Source of the DNA: Ectocarpus siliculosus
Lineage: Eukaryota > Sar > Phaeophyceae > Ectocarpales > Ectocarpaceae
DNA: 64,000 nt
Reading direction: 5' to 3'
NCBI GenBank assembly: GCA_000310025.1
Contig: FN649728.1
Span: 4,139,077 to 4,203,076, forward strand
The notes under the pieces are model-generated. The model was given only the letters and a program-made list of their open reading frames with translations. It was not told the DNA's origin and did not search any database. How positions within the stretch are numbered: the first letter of the stretch is position 1; every line of letters begins with the position of its first letter. This document shows positions 12,501 to 24,486 of this stretch, piece by piece. A program made the position numbers and the translations under genes.

Positions 12501-15500
12501 TTCCGTGAGCGCCTGAATCCAGATCAGGGACTACTTATTCGATACGGCCTTCAAACCCTTGTTGCGGCTTCAAGACAGTTCCTACATCTCGCCTAGATTA
12601 TCAACTCCCCAAAATGATCTCGGCAACCTTTAGGGGCCGCAGATGAGCTTTCCGACGTGAACACTGAGGGGCTTCCGCCACCTGAATGAGTATCACATCA
12701 CTTCGGTTTAAACCAGTCAACAGCATCTACGTGAACCGACCTCTTCTATTATTTCTTCCGACTCGGTCAGGTCGAATTTCTTTCCGGCCTCGTCGTCTCT
12801 TTCCGTGTCCTTGTCCCCCCCCTTCTTCCTCTCCGGATCCTGCTGTTCCTTTTCTGCTGCCAATACTTCTGCGTGTGCCGCAACCGCAGCAGCCGCAGCG
12901 GCATTAGCTTCGGCTACTTGGGCGGCGGCTTGAGCGGCGGCGGCGGCTGCAGCAATGCCCTTCGTAGGGAACGGACGCGGCCCAAAGGCATCAGCGCAAA
13001 GTATGAACAACCAATTACGAATATCAACTCGTTGCGTAACTTCGTCCTTGGCTGCAGTTCGAGATCTTTCAACATCGCCCGGTTGGCTTCCTAACTCTTC
13101 TTTCGCAGCACACGAATCCATTGCCAACTGTTCTGTTTAACTGATGACTCCTGCCAATCCTCGTTGGATGCAATGGCCTATATATTTCAAACCAAAAACA
13201 TTCTGACTGTGCAGGTGCGTGGCGCGCCGTGAAGTGCGGCCAACCCGAACAAATGATTCCCGCAGAATGAGCGCCATCACCATCGTTCTCCTTGCTTCTC
13301 GTCGCTGTGCGGTAAGGAAACGAGAAAAGAATCACACGTAGGCCTACCGGTGTGTTCGGTCATTCCTCAACCCACCATTTCCTCCTCTTTTTTCTTCTCG
13401 GCGAGAAGCATAGACTCCAGCCGACGCCTGGCCTCCCCTTCATCATCAGCTTTCTTCTTCTCGGCTTCCAACAGCGCCAGTTTTTCGCCCAGCAAGACCT
13501 TCATCTCGCTAGTTTCCCGAGCGAGGGCCTCTTTGCTCGACTTCTCCGCTTCGAGCGATTCCTGACATCGAGACGACGTGGTGGACTGTGAGCGAGAGCC
13601 AACGACCCCGAAACTAAGACCGTCCACGCGAGCTAGGCTATCAGTTCACTCACCAGAACAACATATGTATTCACACCAACGAGCAGGCCATACTGTTGCA
13701 GAACTATTTGTACTGCAAGGGGGGAGCCCTGGCCTAAGCTTGAGGGTTCTGACACGTTGCACTCCCGACTCGAGTTCTCGTACACTGGACGAAACGGCGA
13801 GGAAAACGGAAGCAAAAGCCATGAACGTCTGTTCTCGGCGAATACGCCAGTTCGTTGAAAACATCCACAGATTGAGAGCCACTCTGTGTTTCCTATCCCC
13901 GAGTGGGTTCGCTCACGATTGTCATATTATAATGGCCCACACAAGTGAATAACATCCGTCACGGCGTGCATGACGATAACAATTTCTCGAGTGGGTTGTT
14001 CACCCAACCTTGACCAAATCCAAGTAAACGAGAACGGTCAACCAGAACCTGGCGTAGTTGATTTTCGTCTGATCTTCAACCTCTCTCCCCCAGTGGAGCT
14101 CTTCGCGCTCTTGTGCATATGAGGCAAAACCTCGCTCTTCTCATAGGTCGTCGTCGCTTGCTGGAGAGACTATCAACTGTACCAAGGGTATGCCGGGAGA
14201 ACTCTGTCTCACGCGTGTGACCACAGTTGAATGATGATAGAACAGACCTTAGACGCCCGCAGAGCTTCCTCAGCCGTGGCCCCTTTCTGTCGTGCCTCCT
14301 CGAGCCTGCCCTGGCGGGCCTCTGCCTCTTTCGCCAGGCGTTTCGTTTCTACCGCCAGGTCTCTGCCACGCTCGCGCAGCCTCGCGGCTTCTCCCGCTTC
14401 TTTGCCTAGACGCTGTCTCCCAAGCAAGCAGGAAGGAAATTCGTGGAGGGGGGGACTTGGCGTGGGAAAAGAGGTTCTCAGGGTCAGATGAAGAGGCAAG
14501 TTCTTGCTCCGTAAAGAGTTTTCGGCCAATTGTTAGAGGGATGTATCTTGTCTTTCATCTTGAACAAGAGGCAAGTGTCCCGCGTAGAGGCCAGCATTCA
14601 CTGGTGCCACCAGTACATGGCACTACTGCAAATTATGTTGACACGGCACACAATATTTAGTTTAAGCGGAAATGCCCTTCTTTGCCATGATACCTAGTTG
14701 TCTCTTCCTTGCTCACGAGCAAGATTTCTGTGCCGACTTGTGACGAACGAACAAACTTGTTGCGTATCAGCAAAGAGTATCCTGCTGTACGTGTGTCCCC
14801 CCCTCGGCCGGTGTAACCATGCCACACCCATATGATGATGTGTCAAGCGATGTCGCATGACCAGCAACCTCCCAAACTCATGAATGCACGTTCCAAGAAA
14901 AATGATATCCGTGTTCGAGACCCCACATAAAGTATGGAGCTTCAGGTACCTGAAGCTCTGCCATCATCGTCTTGTTTTTCTCCCGAAGCCGCGTCTCTTG
15001 CTTTACGGAGACCTGCAGACTTTTTTCCGCCGCCTCCGCACGTGCGACTGCCTGAAAGTGTTACCGAGCCATGGGCGAGGGAGGAAGAACGAACAGGCGA
15101 CACGGCAAGCACCGTGATTTTCTTTTCAACCTTCCTCCAGCCTCACCAACTCCTCATCAATAAACTATACGGACCATTCATTCACCAACGAGACAACAGC
15201 CGCGGGAAACGCACCGCCATCACAGTTTCACGTCTGAGCTTGCAAATACGAACAGACAGCCCCACAGCTACCCTTCAATAACGGCAGAATATGAAAGCGT
15301 GGGTATTGCCCTCCTGCCTGTCTGTCGGCGTGGTGATGTTCTCTCCGCTCCCGCTGCCTTGACGCGACCTCCTCCTCGAGAGCGGTGGATAGCTCTTCCT
15401 CTCTCTTCAACAACACGCCCACCTTCGAGTTTTCAGTCAATAAGCGTGAGCAAGCGACAATATGTCTATGAATTGGGCATGGTCGGCCGGAACCCTACGA

Positions 15501-18500
15501 GGAAGTCAGCTGTTTATTAGGTTGTGCGGAACCCCGACAGAACGAAGTCAACGAATCCCTTTCCTCCTCAAAAAGCGTTGGTTGGGTTTCACGCCAGCTG
15601 AGCAACCCTCATCGGGTGGAATCTAAGGCACCACGGGTTTCCCCTGCTTCCTTCAAATGCACTTACTCGCGGGGTAGTCGATTGACCAATCAGACGTTCG
15701 CGTGGTTCATGGCGGCGAAAAACATATTTCCCACCTCTTCTGCCTGCCGTAGAGATTGCTCTCGGAATTCGTCCGCCTCAGCCAAGGCCTCCTCTTTCCG
15801 CAAAGCCAACTGCGCCTTCAGATGATCGACCTGGCTCAGAATGTGGACACGCCGACAATTTTCAACAAGAAAAGCGCCGCTTCATGAGCAGCCGAATTTC
15901 ACGATTGGCTCTCCGACGACACGACCCAGGTTGTTGCAAGCCCGAAAGCAAAACATCCCGATTCAAGTCGCCATGTATCACAACCGGGCGTCGCAGGTCG
16001 CAAGAAAATTCGGCATTCACCAAGGCGTGATTTCAGAGAAACGTTTTTCTTTTGCTGCAATTCGCAGGGCGCCTCGAAGCATCGACGTTCTGTCGTGTCT
16101 TCCAACCTTGAAAATCCCGGTATACGTTACTGCAACAAGTACTGGCCGCAGACTCCGCAACAGCCGGCCGTGTTCCTCGCAGGGCATGGTTAGAGAAGGA
16201 GATTAACCAAAGGGTGGGAAGAGGATTTGAGAGGCGACATCGACATCTTCGGTGAGGCAGTGGAACACATCCTGATTGCACAACGAAATGGCGCAAATAC
16301 GATACGCTTGCACCCCGAGGAGGGATGACACTGCTGTGTCGCGGCGGATACCACACCCCCTGCCTGGGAATTCAAGACAATGCCCAACATTCCAAAGTCC
16401 TCACTCACCTGCTCCTGGCTCGCCTCGAAATCCTCCAACAAAGCCGTGTGCTGCTCCCCGAGGTTCGCGTGCTTCCTCTTCAACTCTCTCGCCCGCCGTT
16501 CCTTGCGCCCTAGCTTTTCTTGAACACCCCTAAGATCCCTTTTTTCGAGCTGAAGCTGGTCAATGGCCTCCGCCTAAAGAATTGGGTGGATCGCACCAAA
16601 TGAGAGGGGGTGGAGCTGCGCCTGTTGTTCGACGGCCAGAAAACAGGGTATAGAGTCTAATTTCTCGTCGACGGGCTATTCATATGCGCTAGGATTCGTT
16701 GTGAAGCAGGATCGAAACACGTTCACTTATTGGTTGCTTGTTCAAACACGACAGTCGGTTTCCTCTTCCTCCACATGCCAAAAATCGTTCCGGTTTCAAA
16801 CTACAGCATATCCCTCAGTTTCAAATCACCGCCGGGCGGGATGTGGTATAGAACACGTTGGGCCTCAGGGCTGTGATGGCAATGTACCGCACGTTCGTCG
16901 TTCCCAAAATTGCCATTAACCCCGAAAAAACGAACGAAACACACTCTACCGTGTGTTGGCTAGCGAGCGTCGTTGCCCATCCCCCGCCGCCTGACAGAGA
17001 AGAACAAGTCACGACAGTAGTCGCCCGCAAATAGTCCTATTCCCACCAACCCGTCTACATTTGTCGGCAAAACACACTGGCAGCGACAGCGGGGGGTCGA
17101 ACCTGGGCCTGGAGCGCCGCGTCTCTGCTCCGGACAGACACCCTTAGAGCGTCCACCTCTTCCAACGCCTCCGAAAGCCGCATCAACTCCCTCGTACTAG
17201 CCTGTTGGTCTGTATCGCCGCCTCCACCTCCCTGGCACGTCGATCGCGGTACGATCTCGGTCTATAATCGTGCAAAGGGTTGAGGGCAGCGGCAGGGCTG
17301 CGGATCGGCGATAACCTCAGAAACTGTTGAAGGATGATCGTGTGATGTTCGACATCTTCTCGCCCTTGGATTGGTTGGAACCGCCGAAATGATCTCGCCA
17401 CCTTCGAAGAGGAGGAGAGGCGAGGGTACTGAACAGATGTGAAGCGTTGCCATCAAGGCATCAATAACGACGTCGACGTAGGGCTCCAAGTCTGAGGGGG
17501 CCTGAAACATTCAATATTTTCATTGCACCGCACCTGCCCTTCGAGCTCGACCCTTGAACGTTCTTCGGTTGTTCCCACCACACCGCCTTCATCACGATCT
17601 CCACCTGTTCGTCTGGGGACGTAGTGAAACAGCACGAGAGAAGCCCTTGGTGATGGGTGCTCTCGACGCCTCTACCTAAACGTGGACACTTCGGGTCTCT
17701 TAGAACAACGACGATGGCACGAAGTTTTCAAACCTGCTGCTCTTACCAAAGTGAGCTGAATCAGTTCCGCGTTTTCTTCAATGGAACGGCCCAACGTGAA
17801 CTAGTGGATGGTTTCCTGCAGAGAGAGGTAGCCCCACTAATTTGCCACGTTCGCCAGAGCCGCAGGAGGAGAGGTGGGGGCGAAGCAAGAGTGCTGGCAG
17901 GGTTTTTATGAACAAGCGTCAGGAATGTATTTCGCCATGTGTGAAGTCATACCTCGTCTTGAGCTTGTCCAACGCCTGTCTGTACTTCCTCTCCAGTCGG
18001 TACAGTTCGTTTTGGAGCTCCTCTCGTGTTTTAGGCCGGAATCTTCTCCGGGCAATGGCAACAGCGAATGAACGAATGAGCAAACGTGGAATCCCAATGA
18101 TGATGATCGAATGTAGTTCAGCCCGCCTGCCTATCCTAGGCAATGTACAAGCTAGTGATCCTAGACGAGCCTTTCAACCGAGCGTGGGGTCCACGGTGGA
18201 TCAGGGTCTTAATCCCTTCCGAACACACGTTATGTTTGGCTGTCTTCTGAGAGCAAAACGCCGGCTGTTGTACGCTGTGGCTGGCGTATGTAGCTGAGGC
18301 TTGGGTGGAGCAACACACAGCGTTTTTTTTCTTTTCACACACAGATGCCTAAACGACCGTATCCTGACGGCTACAGACTTGGAGACACGCCTTCACAATA
18401 CTGTATCAACACACGCTGTAGGTCGTTCTCGCATTCCAAATACCCCAAAACCTCATTCACATCTCACTCGCCTTAACGGCCCTCCAACTGTCTTGCGAAT

Positions 18501-21109
18501 GACCCAGTCGTTGGTTTCTTCCTTTCCCATGCCAGTCTTCAGGCCCAGTTCTTCCTTGATCACGTCCACCACAAGATCCTGAAGTGCGCGGCATTGCGTG
18601 AGGCAGCGGCAATTGTTGTCAGAGATCGTGTCACCTACGAAAGATACTGCACGGTGGGGGCAGACAAATCACAAGCCTTCCGTTTGTGAAGTTATCGCTC
18701 AATATGGGAGTTGGAGCTACTGGACTCGAGTGTGCACGCCAGGTTTTCAAACAGAACAACGACAGAGTAGTTTGTGGCGTTGGGGAATCACACCAAGGGT
18801 CTTGATGCACAATCCTCTGAAGAGGGCAGGGGGAAGGTCTCATTCATACGGTGCTACTACCTCTTGTTTGCGGGCACACACCAGGTGGCTGCAAAAAAAC
18901 AGTGATCGGATGGGTAGACCGTGCTCTCTTGACTAATCGTGAACGAGTTCCAGGCGTAGAAGAACGACTCGTTAGCAGTGGTCGACGCCCCTGTTGACTC
19001 ACCCGACGACACTCAGACCTGCTGACAAACCGCTCCTTTGTGTGGATCTTTATGTAAGGACTACGTAAGGCTTCGTCCTCACCCAGCCGCGGGTACAGAC
19101 GGGCATCTGAACCATCTGCGACGTTTCTTTTGAAAGTTCTGCGGCTGTCTACTCGTTCATGTTCTAAAAACCTAATTGTGGACGCCGCCAGAAACCAGGA
19201 ACTCTAGCCGCCGTATGAAATTATTGTTCTTCTCATGGAACGTCCCACGCGGCACACGCTGGACTGCCCTTGGGGGCATCGCATGGGAGGCCCTACGCCG
19301 ACGGCGCATGCGCGGGATGTCCCACAGGGACGTCTCTGGGGCATTCCATGAGTCCCCGACCAGGGTGCATGGATAGTATACTTAGGGCTATCATGTTTTT
19401 TCATTCTCACGGTACCGGCCAGGGCAAGGGCAAGGGTTAGGGTTGGGTTTACGCGTCCCACGGGTCTCATCGGCGTCCCATGCACTGTCTGGGCCAAGCC
19501 ACTCGTCTGCTCGGCGTCCCATGGAGCGTCACACACGCCCCATGTGTCGGGGTGTCCTCCGGGCCGTCACACGGCTGCTCACGGCCCGGGGTAAGCGGCC
19601 GCTACACCCGTCCTTGTGGGACGGGCCACGGAACACCTTTGGGATGAGTACCAATCAGGCCAGTTCCTCGTGGGTGTCCAGGCAATAATTTTATATTGAA
19701 TTCGAGGTGTTCAATCAGGTATCACCGGTCAGCCTCGGAGCTCGTGTAAGCTAGTATGTGAGAGTCGACGAATAGTATAGTATGTGAGGACGGTACCTTT
19801 GGACATCACCGAAAAGATGTCCATCTATTGAATTGACTCGCTGTGTAGACTTCCACGGAAGGGTAGAGGTGGAAGTCGGCGACTTAACGATGGATGGGGA
19901 CCAAAGCTGTACTCTGCTACTATAGGCATAGGCTGCTCTCCTGCGTGTAGGTCTCTGATGTTATCGACTTTCGGCTCCTTTCCCGCCACGGAGGGAGCCC
20001 TTGAGATCATGCATCACAGCGGGTTGTAGACCGAGCATCAGAATCTGCACGGAACCCCAAAGTGTGGATCAAAGGCTAAAGACTGTGGCAACCTCTGCGC
20101 GTTGACAGCGCAGTGCCAGAAGCAGAGTCCATTCGTTTGGACCCACTAAATGTGGCGGGAATGCACGTTTTCGTACTCCAAGATGGATGGTAGCGCTGTA
20201 CACTATGTCCTGTCGGATTGAAGAGCACGGCGCCTGTACAACTGCTGTCAGACTCACCTGCTCCCTCAATCTTGTTCTCATTGCTCGAATCATGGCGGAG
20301 CGCCGGTGGTCCTTTCCTTGCGCGGTTGCCAGTGCAAGCCTCTTCTTCAGCTCAGCAACACTCCTCATCAAACTCCGAACCTGCACAATGGTATTGTTAA
20401 GAGTCGGTCAACCTGCAAATCACTTGGTGGTATCAGAGAAGGCTCAGGTACAGGCCCTGTTCTTCTGGTCTCTCTAGCGGGAGTTGGGTAGTATACGGAC
20501 AATAGAGATCCCCACACCAAAAACGACCAACTTTCATTGGCAGTTTGTTTGGAAGCAACAGCTTCGGTACAATTGGGTGTGGTGATCGATGGTGCGATCC
20601 GTTGGGTCCAAATCGTCCCCTGAGATGGCCCTTTGAAACTACGCGCGTGTACGGGGCGCGTCGCTTGTTTCGTTTACCAATAGCAGTATCAGCGGTGCGT
20701 TTACATCAATCAACTGGCTACCGACCTCTGTTGCACGGCTGTGACCTGTCGCTACAGTTGACGGAGACTAGTGCTGAGAAAATAGTGACCTCTTGGCGAA
20801 ACAACCGTACATGTAGAGTACACAGACACTAAATCTCCATTGAACAGACAGAGCAACTGTCCCTACCTCTATCGCTCTCACAGCCCGTGCACCCCACACC
20901 TCGTCACACTATGGGCTCACCTTCTGTGCGTGGATCTTCGTGAGCGCTTGCAACTGAACGGGCATATCGTCGTTGCTGCTGCCAGGGTAAGGAGGGTCTC
21001 GGCCAGGAGTCATGCCCAACAGGCCCGCAGGCACAGGTGCTGCTCCTAAGTCCATCGCCGCTAAGATGGCACCACCATCGCTGATGCGGCCCATGATCCC
21101 TGGGGACAT
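9574..21109 (-). CDS. Large coiled-coil protein, 17 exons, about 760 residues
   Basis: Exons in transcript order: 21109-20921, 20380-20258, 18578-18472, 18042-17953, 17612-17534, 17231-17103, 16573-16409, 15830-15735, 15422-15318, 15051-14950, 14412-14248, 13561-13376, 12959-12741, 12334-12242, 11511-11308, 11086-11024 and 9744-9574. Every junction keeps the frame. The N-terminus is a Pro/Gly-rich leader, followed by helix (QALTKIHAQK, MRSVAELKKRLALATAQGK) and a conserved-looking block GGPLRFRPKTREEL that is only completed by splicing. The rest is Glu/Lys/Ala-rich coiled coil with an Ala-rich stretch near the 12.9-kb exon. Two introns use GC donors, after 18472 (AAG|GCGAGT) and after 15318 (CAG|GCAGGA). 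The ATG at 21109 is the best start; a second in-frame ATG follows within the exon. I do not recognise the orthologue. A ciliary, centrosomal or IFT-type scaffold is a guess from composition and neighbours. A small exon between 11024 and 9744 could be missing. Confidence 0.78.
10300..10680. repeat. Cluster of GCCCATGGGC-like palindromes
   Basis: At least five perfect or near-perfect copies of the palindrome GCCCATGGGC, or its half GCCCATGGG, occur between about 10,300 and 10,425, with two more near 10,620-10,675. They lie in the last intron of the 17-exon coiled-coil gene. A related motif based on GTCCCATG recurs at 19.25-19.65 kb in another intron. This may be an internally repetitive mobile or satellite fragment; the function is unknown. 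Confidence 0.5.
11649..11723 (+). repeat. tRNA-like sequence with RNA polymerase III A and B boxes (pseudo-tRNA or SINE head)
   Basis: A box TAGTGTAGTTGG at 11657-11668 and B box GGTTCCAATCC at 11702-11712 are spaced as in a tRNA gene. The T-stem pairs only partly and the acceptor arms do not pair, so this is probably a tRNA-derived repeat, not a working tRNA. It lies inside an intron of the minus-strand coiled-coil gene. Confidence 0.45.
19250..19660. repeat. GTCCCATG-rich repeat patch with a TTAGGG-like core
   Basis: Repeated CGTCCCATG/CATGGGAC words occur on both strands, with a short run of AGGGCA, AGGGTT and AGGGTTGGG units at 19,421-19,450 in the middle. The patch lies in the second intron of the coiled-coil gene and resembles the palindrome cluster at 10.3 kb. 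No coding potential is seen. Confidence 0.4.
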
Positions 21110-21373
21110 TGTTCGTCGAGCACCCGTGGCACCCTTCCACCATGCGAAAGACCGTGAGCGAATGCTGCCTGTACAAGATGCAGCCAACACAAAGATCCAC
21201 AGTCCAAAGATCCACCAATCCAAGACAGGGGCACCGTGCGCTCATTGGACATTTTTTCAGAATACTATTCGCGTGCCCCCTGCCAATCCCCCCCAAGGTT
21301 TGCTCCCTCCTCTCCGCAGGCGTGCTCGCTTGTGCACACCCAACGCTAGGCACCATTGGCATCCTTAAGCAAT
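21110..21373. promoter_or_regulatory. Short divergent (bidirectional) promoter with CCAAT boxes
   Basis: Only 264 bp separate the inferred start codons of the coiled-coil gene (minus) and EMC8 (plus). The interval holds CCAAT at 21215-21219 and 21283-21287 and the reverse ATTGG at 21244-21248 and 21354-21358, so CCAAT elements face both ways. No clear TATA box is seen. Use as a shared NF-Y-type promoter is inferred from arrangement only. Confidence 0.5.
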
Positions 21374-24300
21374 ATGTCAAGCTTCAATGTGAATGTGGAG
21401 GAGGCAGCGTACCTGAAGCTTATGCTTCACGCTGCAAAGTACCCCTGGGCGGCGGTGAACGGCTTCTTGCTGGGAGAAGAAGGTTTGACTGGGCAGGCGA
21501 GTGTGGTCTACTGTACCTGCGATATTCCTCGGTCTGCGGATCGCTCGCCATACTTCCGTGGGGTGCTTTTTGATGGCCAGCGTATGACCTAGTCCAGCCC
21601 TTGTTGCTGCGAAACCCGGATTCAGTATAATAGTGCTTCTTTTTGCCCAAATGTCGGAGGTTCGCTTTCAAGCGTAAAAGTGTAGCGTGTAGCGTAAAGC
21701 GTGTGCAATCCCGCCGCATCTCGCACCCACGGGCCTCCTTGAATGTTCAGCAGGGCCGTGATGTGGACATATGCATGCTTCATGACGGGGAGCATTGCTT
21801 GAGCCCAGCAGGTTGGGCAGTAGAGCCGCTGGAAGATTCCAGCTTGGTCCCTATGCGGTGCTACACACAGACGCTCGTTCCGATTGTAGCCTCCACAGGC
21901 AGCGTTAGGGTTACGTCCTGAGTAATACCGCAGCCCTCGCAGCAATGTTTGCGGATGGCAACTGTCACGTACCTGCTGTAGGAGGCAAGCCCTGTCAATT
22001 TTAACGGATCCCGGCGTCCTCTTCCCCCTCAAACGTTCCTGATATGACCACCGCCCGCGTGGTCCACGCCAGGTTTCTGTCAAGGACGCGGTGCCTCTAT
22101 TCCACACGTCTACCCTGGCGCCGCTGCTGGAGACGTCAGCGGTCATGGTAGATGCTCACGCCGCCCGCAGCGGACTTTGCATAGTAGGGTTTTATCAGGT
22201 GGGTGAGGGTGTTGTGCGCAACATGAACCGTCAACGCTCGGTGTCTCTTGAACATATGTTTCGGGGAATGTGGCGCCCGTTGTGGGCCATCCCATTTGCG
22301 GCCCCGTTGAGGGAATGCTGTGATTCTTTGTAGCGAGTTTGGGTGTTGGTGTGATCAATGCACACATTCCATTCCTCGCGAGGGCTTCCATGGGTGGTAC
22401 TCGTCTGGAACATGGGTTGGCAAGTGCACTGACGTTAGGTCGGAACCGTGGTTTTGATGGCCCTGGAACGTGCCCTGTGCGTCCCGGTCTATGAAGTCGT
22501 ACATACTAACTCGTTCTCCCGCAAGGGGTTGCTTGCAAAATGTTGTCCCGCCAATATGAAATGACCGTTTGTGTTGCCCTGTTCTTTGTCTAGGGTGTCG
22601 GCGTCGTTTTTTGTGATCTATATAGCAGTTTGGCATTTCTGATTTGGTCTCCCAAAAGAAGGGAAGCCCTTCCTCCTTACCCCTCCCCCATGTTCTTCTT
22701 CCGAGGATTCGAGAGATTTTCAGTAAATAGCTGCTGTATTTGTCACATGCTTTTCACCGCATTGCCCAAAGTCCAGGATCATGCGCTTCGTTTACACCCT
22801 CGCTATTTCCCGGTTACCTCCATGCACATGGCATGCGGACTTGTTTCTGAACGCTGTTCGCGGCGACGGTGGTGTTGGCGTTGCGGAACTGGGGATGGGG
22901 GGTAACGACACAGGCGAACCAGTGTTTGGACGACAACGCACCAGGAGCGCTGGCCACTGAGGTCATGAACAAGATCGATTCCACGCACGCGGGGCCCTCT
23001 GTGCTCGTAGTCATCAGGTATGCCATAGGCGGAGATAACTCCTTATCCTACCGAAGTACCACCTGGTGATCGGATTGTACGTCCCCACCACACCAGACTA
23101 CCGTCCGTACCTTCACACAAGCTAAGATCACACACCCGGTGATACTATCATCACCAATTGTGCGGTGCTTGGTATTTTCTGTCGCCCTACTGCTTGGTCT
23201 GAGAGTAGCGTCACGTTTCGGCTCATGTTGCGCCGCACCCGTACGATCCCCGGATGGTATGCTGTGGGGGGGGTGGTATCAGTTGTAGGTGTTGTGTCTT
23301 GTGTGCTATGGTAAACAACAGTGCGGTCCCAGCTAGGTTGTCCACGAGGCGTGGTTTCGGGATCTATTTTGCCCTGACGCTGAAGGGATGCAGTCGCGTC
23401 TGTTTTGCCCAACGTTACCACGGGCTTTGTTGTTCCAGCGATTATGCTTGGGACTGCTACTTGGTTGTTTGGGTGTTCTGCTTAGATCGCCGTCAAGCTT
23501 GGTTCATGTTCCCGATGATTGTGACTCTCGTCTCGTAGCGGCTATGCTATTATCAGAACAGCCAAGCCCGACACGACTCCTGGAAAACCAGCCATTTTAC
23601 CTGTCTCTGGCAACAAACATATCACTGAGACTGCCTGCAAGTCGAAGAGTGAGCCTCGTCAAAGACACGATTTTACATCATGGTTAAGAAGCAGAAGCGT
23701 TGCTTGGAAGGCAGTCGTAACGATAAGGGGAAAACACATGTTCGAGACAGGGTCCTACGAACGGAAGAGGCGAAGAGGAGACTGGACGAAAACGTCCAGC
23801 CTCTGAATTCAAGACACCTCTAGAAAGGAGACACAGCACTTACACCACTACACCTATGTTTGAAATGATGGCCATTGCGCGAGGAAAACAGCGCACTCGT
23901 GAGAGCAGACCTCCCGCGTGTTCTTGGAACACCCACACGCACGCACGCACGCTCACCCTCCGCGAAAAAATGCACCCGCATTGGTCTTGTCAACAGCAAC
24001 AAGCGCCTGGAGACCGCGGGGGACAGCGCGGTATCGGCGTACGGGCGAGACAGCAACAACTCCTTCCGGAAGCACGTCGAGGTGCGTTTCGTCTCTGTCT
24101 TCTCTTTGGTTCTTTGCATATTTCGTCTGGCTTGTGGCCATCGATGGTTTGGTTGCCGTTCGACAGGGTAGACGTGTGGGTGTGGGTGTGGTGTAGAGCG
24201 AAACGCTTCATGTAGCCCGTGGGGTTTCCAGGGGGGGATGCCGAGAAGAAAAGCCGAAAGTCAGACGTCGCTTTCTCTTCGTGGTTGAGATAAACGAAGA

Positions 24301-24486
24301 CCGACCACAACGCCATGGATCATACGTACCCACTTGTGTGCTCGTCAGGTCGAGGTGGCAGCAGAGGCTGTCAAAGCGTTCGAGTCGGCGCTGGCAGACA
24401 AGACGGAGGGTAGGCTGGTGGACATGGACGAGCACCTCGACGACGTACAGAAGGACTGGAGAAATCCCGGCATCGCGTCGGCGTAG
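21374..24486 (+). CDS. EMC8: ER membrane protein complex subunit 8/9
   Basis: Five exons: 21374 to about 21505, 22073-22198, 22914-23017, 23997-24081 and 24349-24486 (ends TAG). The first gives MLHAAKYPWAAVNGFLLGE, the second DAVPLFH followed by an MPN-fold-like segment ending GLCIVGFYQ, and the last MDEHLDDVQKDWRNP. All are hallmarks of the EMC8/EMC9 (UPF0172, MPN-like) family. In other eukaryotes this subunit sits on the cytosolic side of the ER membrane protein complex, which inserts tail-anchored and multipass membrane proteins. The family carries no metalloprotease motif, and none is seen here. The estimated length, about 195 residues, is close to the usual 200-210. Exons 2-5 join in phase. 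The donor of exon 1 is not fixed because several GT sites lie between 21481 and 21560, so the short loop before DAVPLFH is uncertain. Confidence 0.9.

Noticed and set aside
17742-17805. Short minus-strand coiled-coil-like segment ending in a GTAAGA donor
   Set aside because: Its phase fits neither neighbour, while 17953 to 17612 joins perfectly without it.
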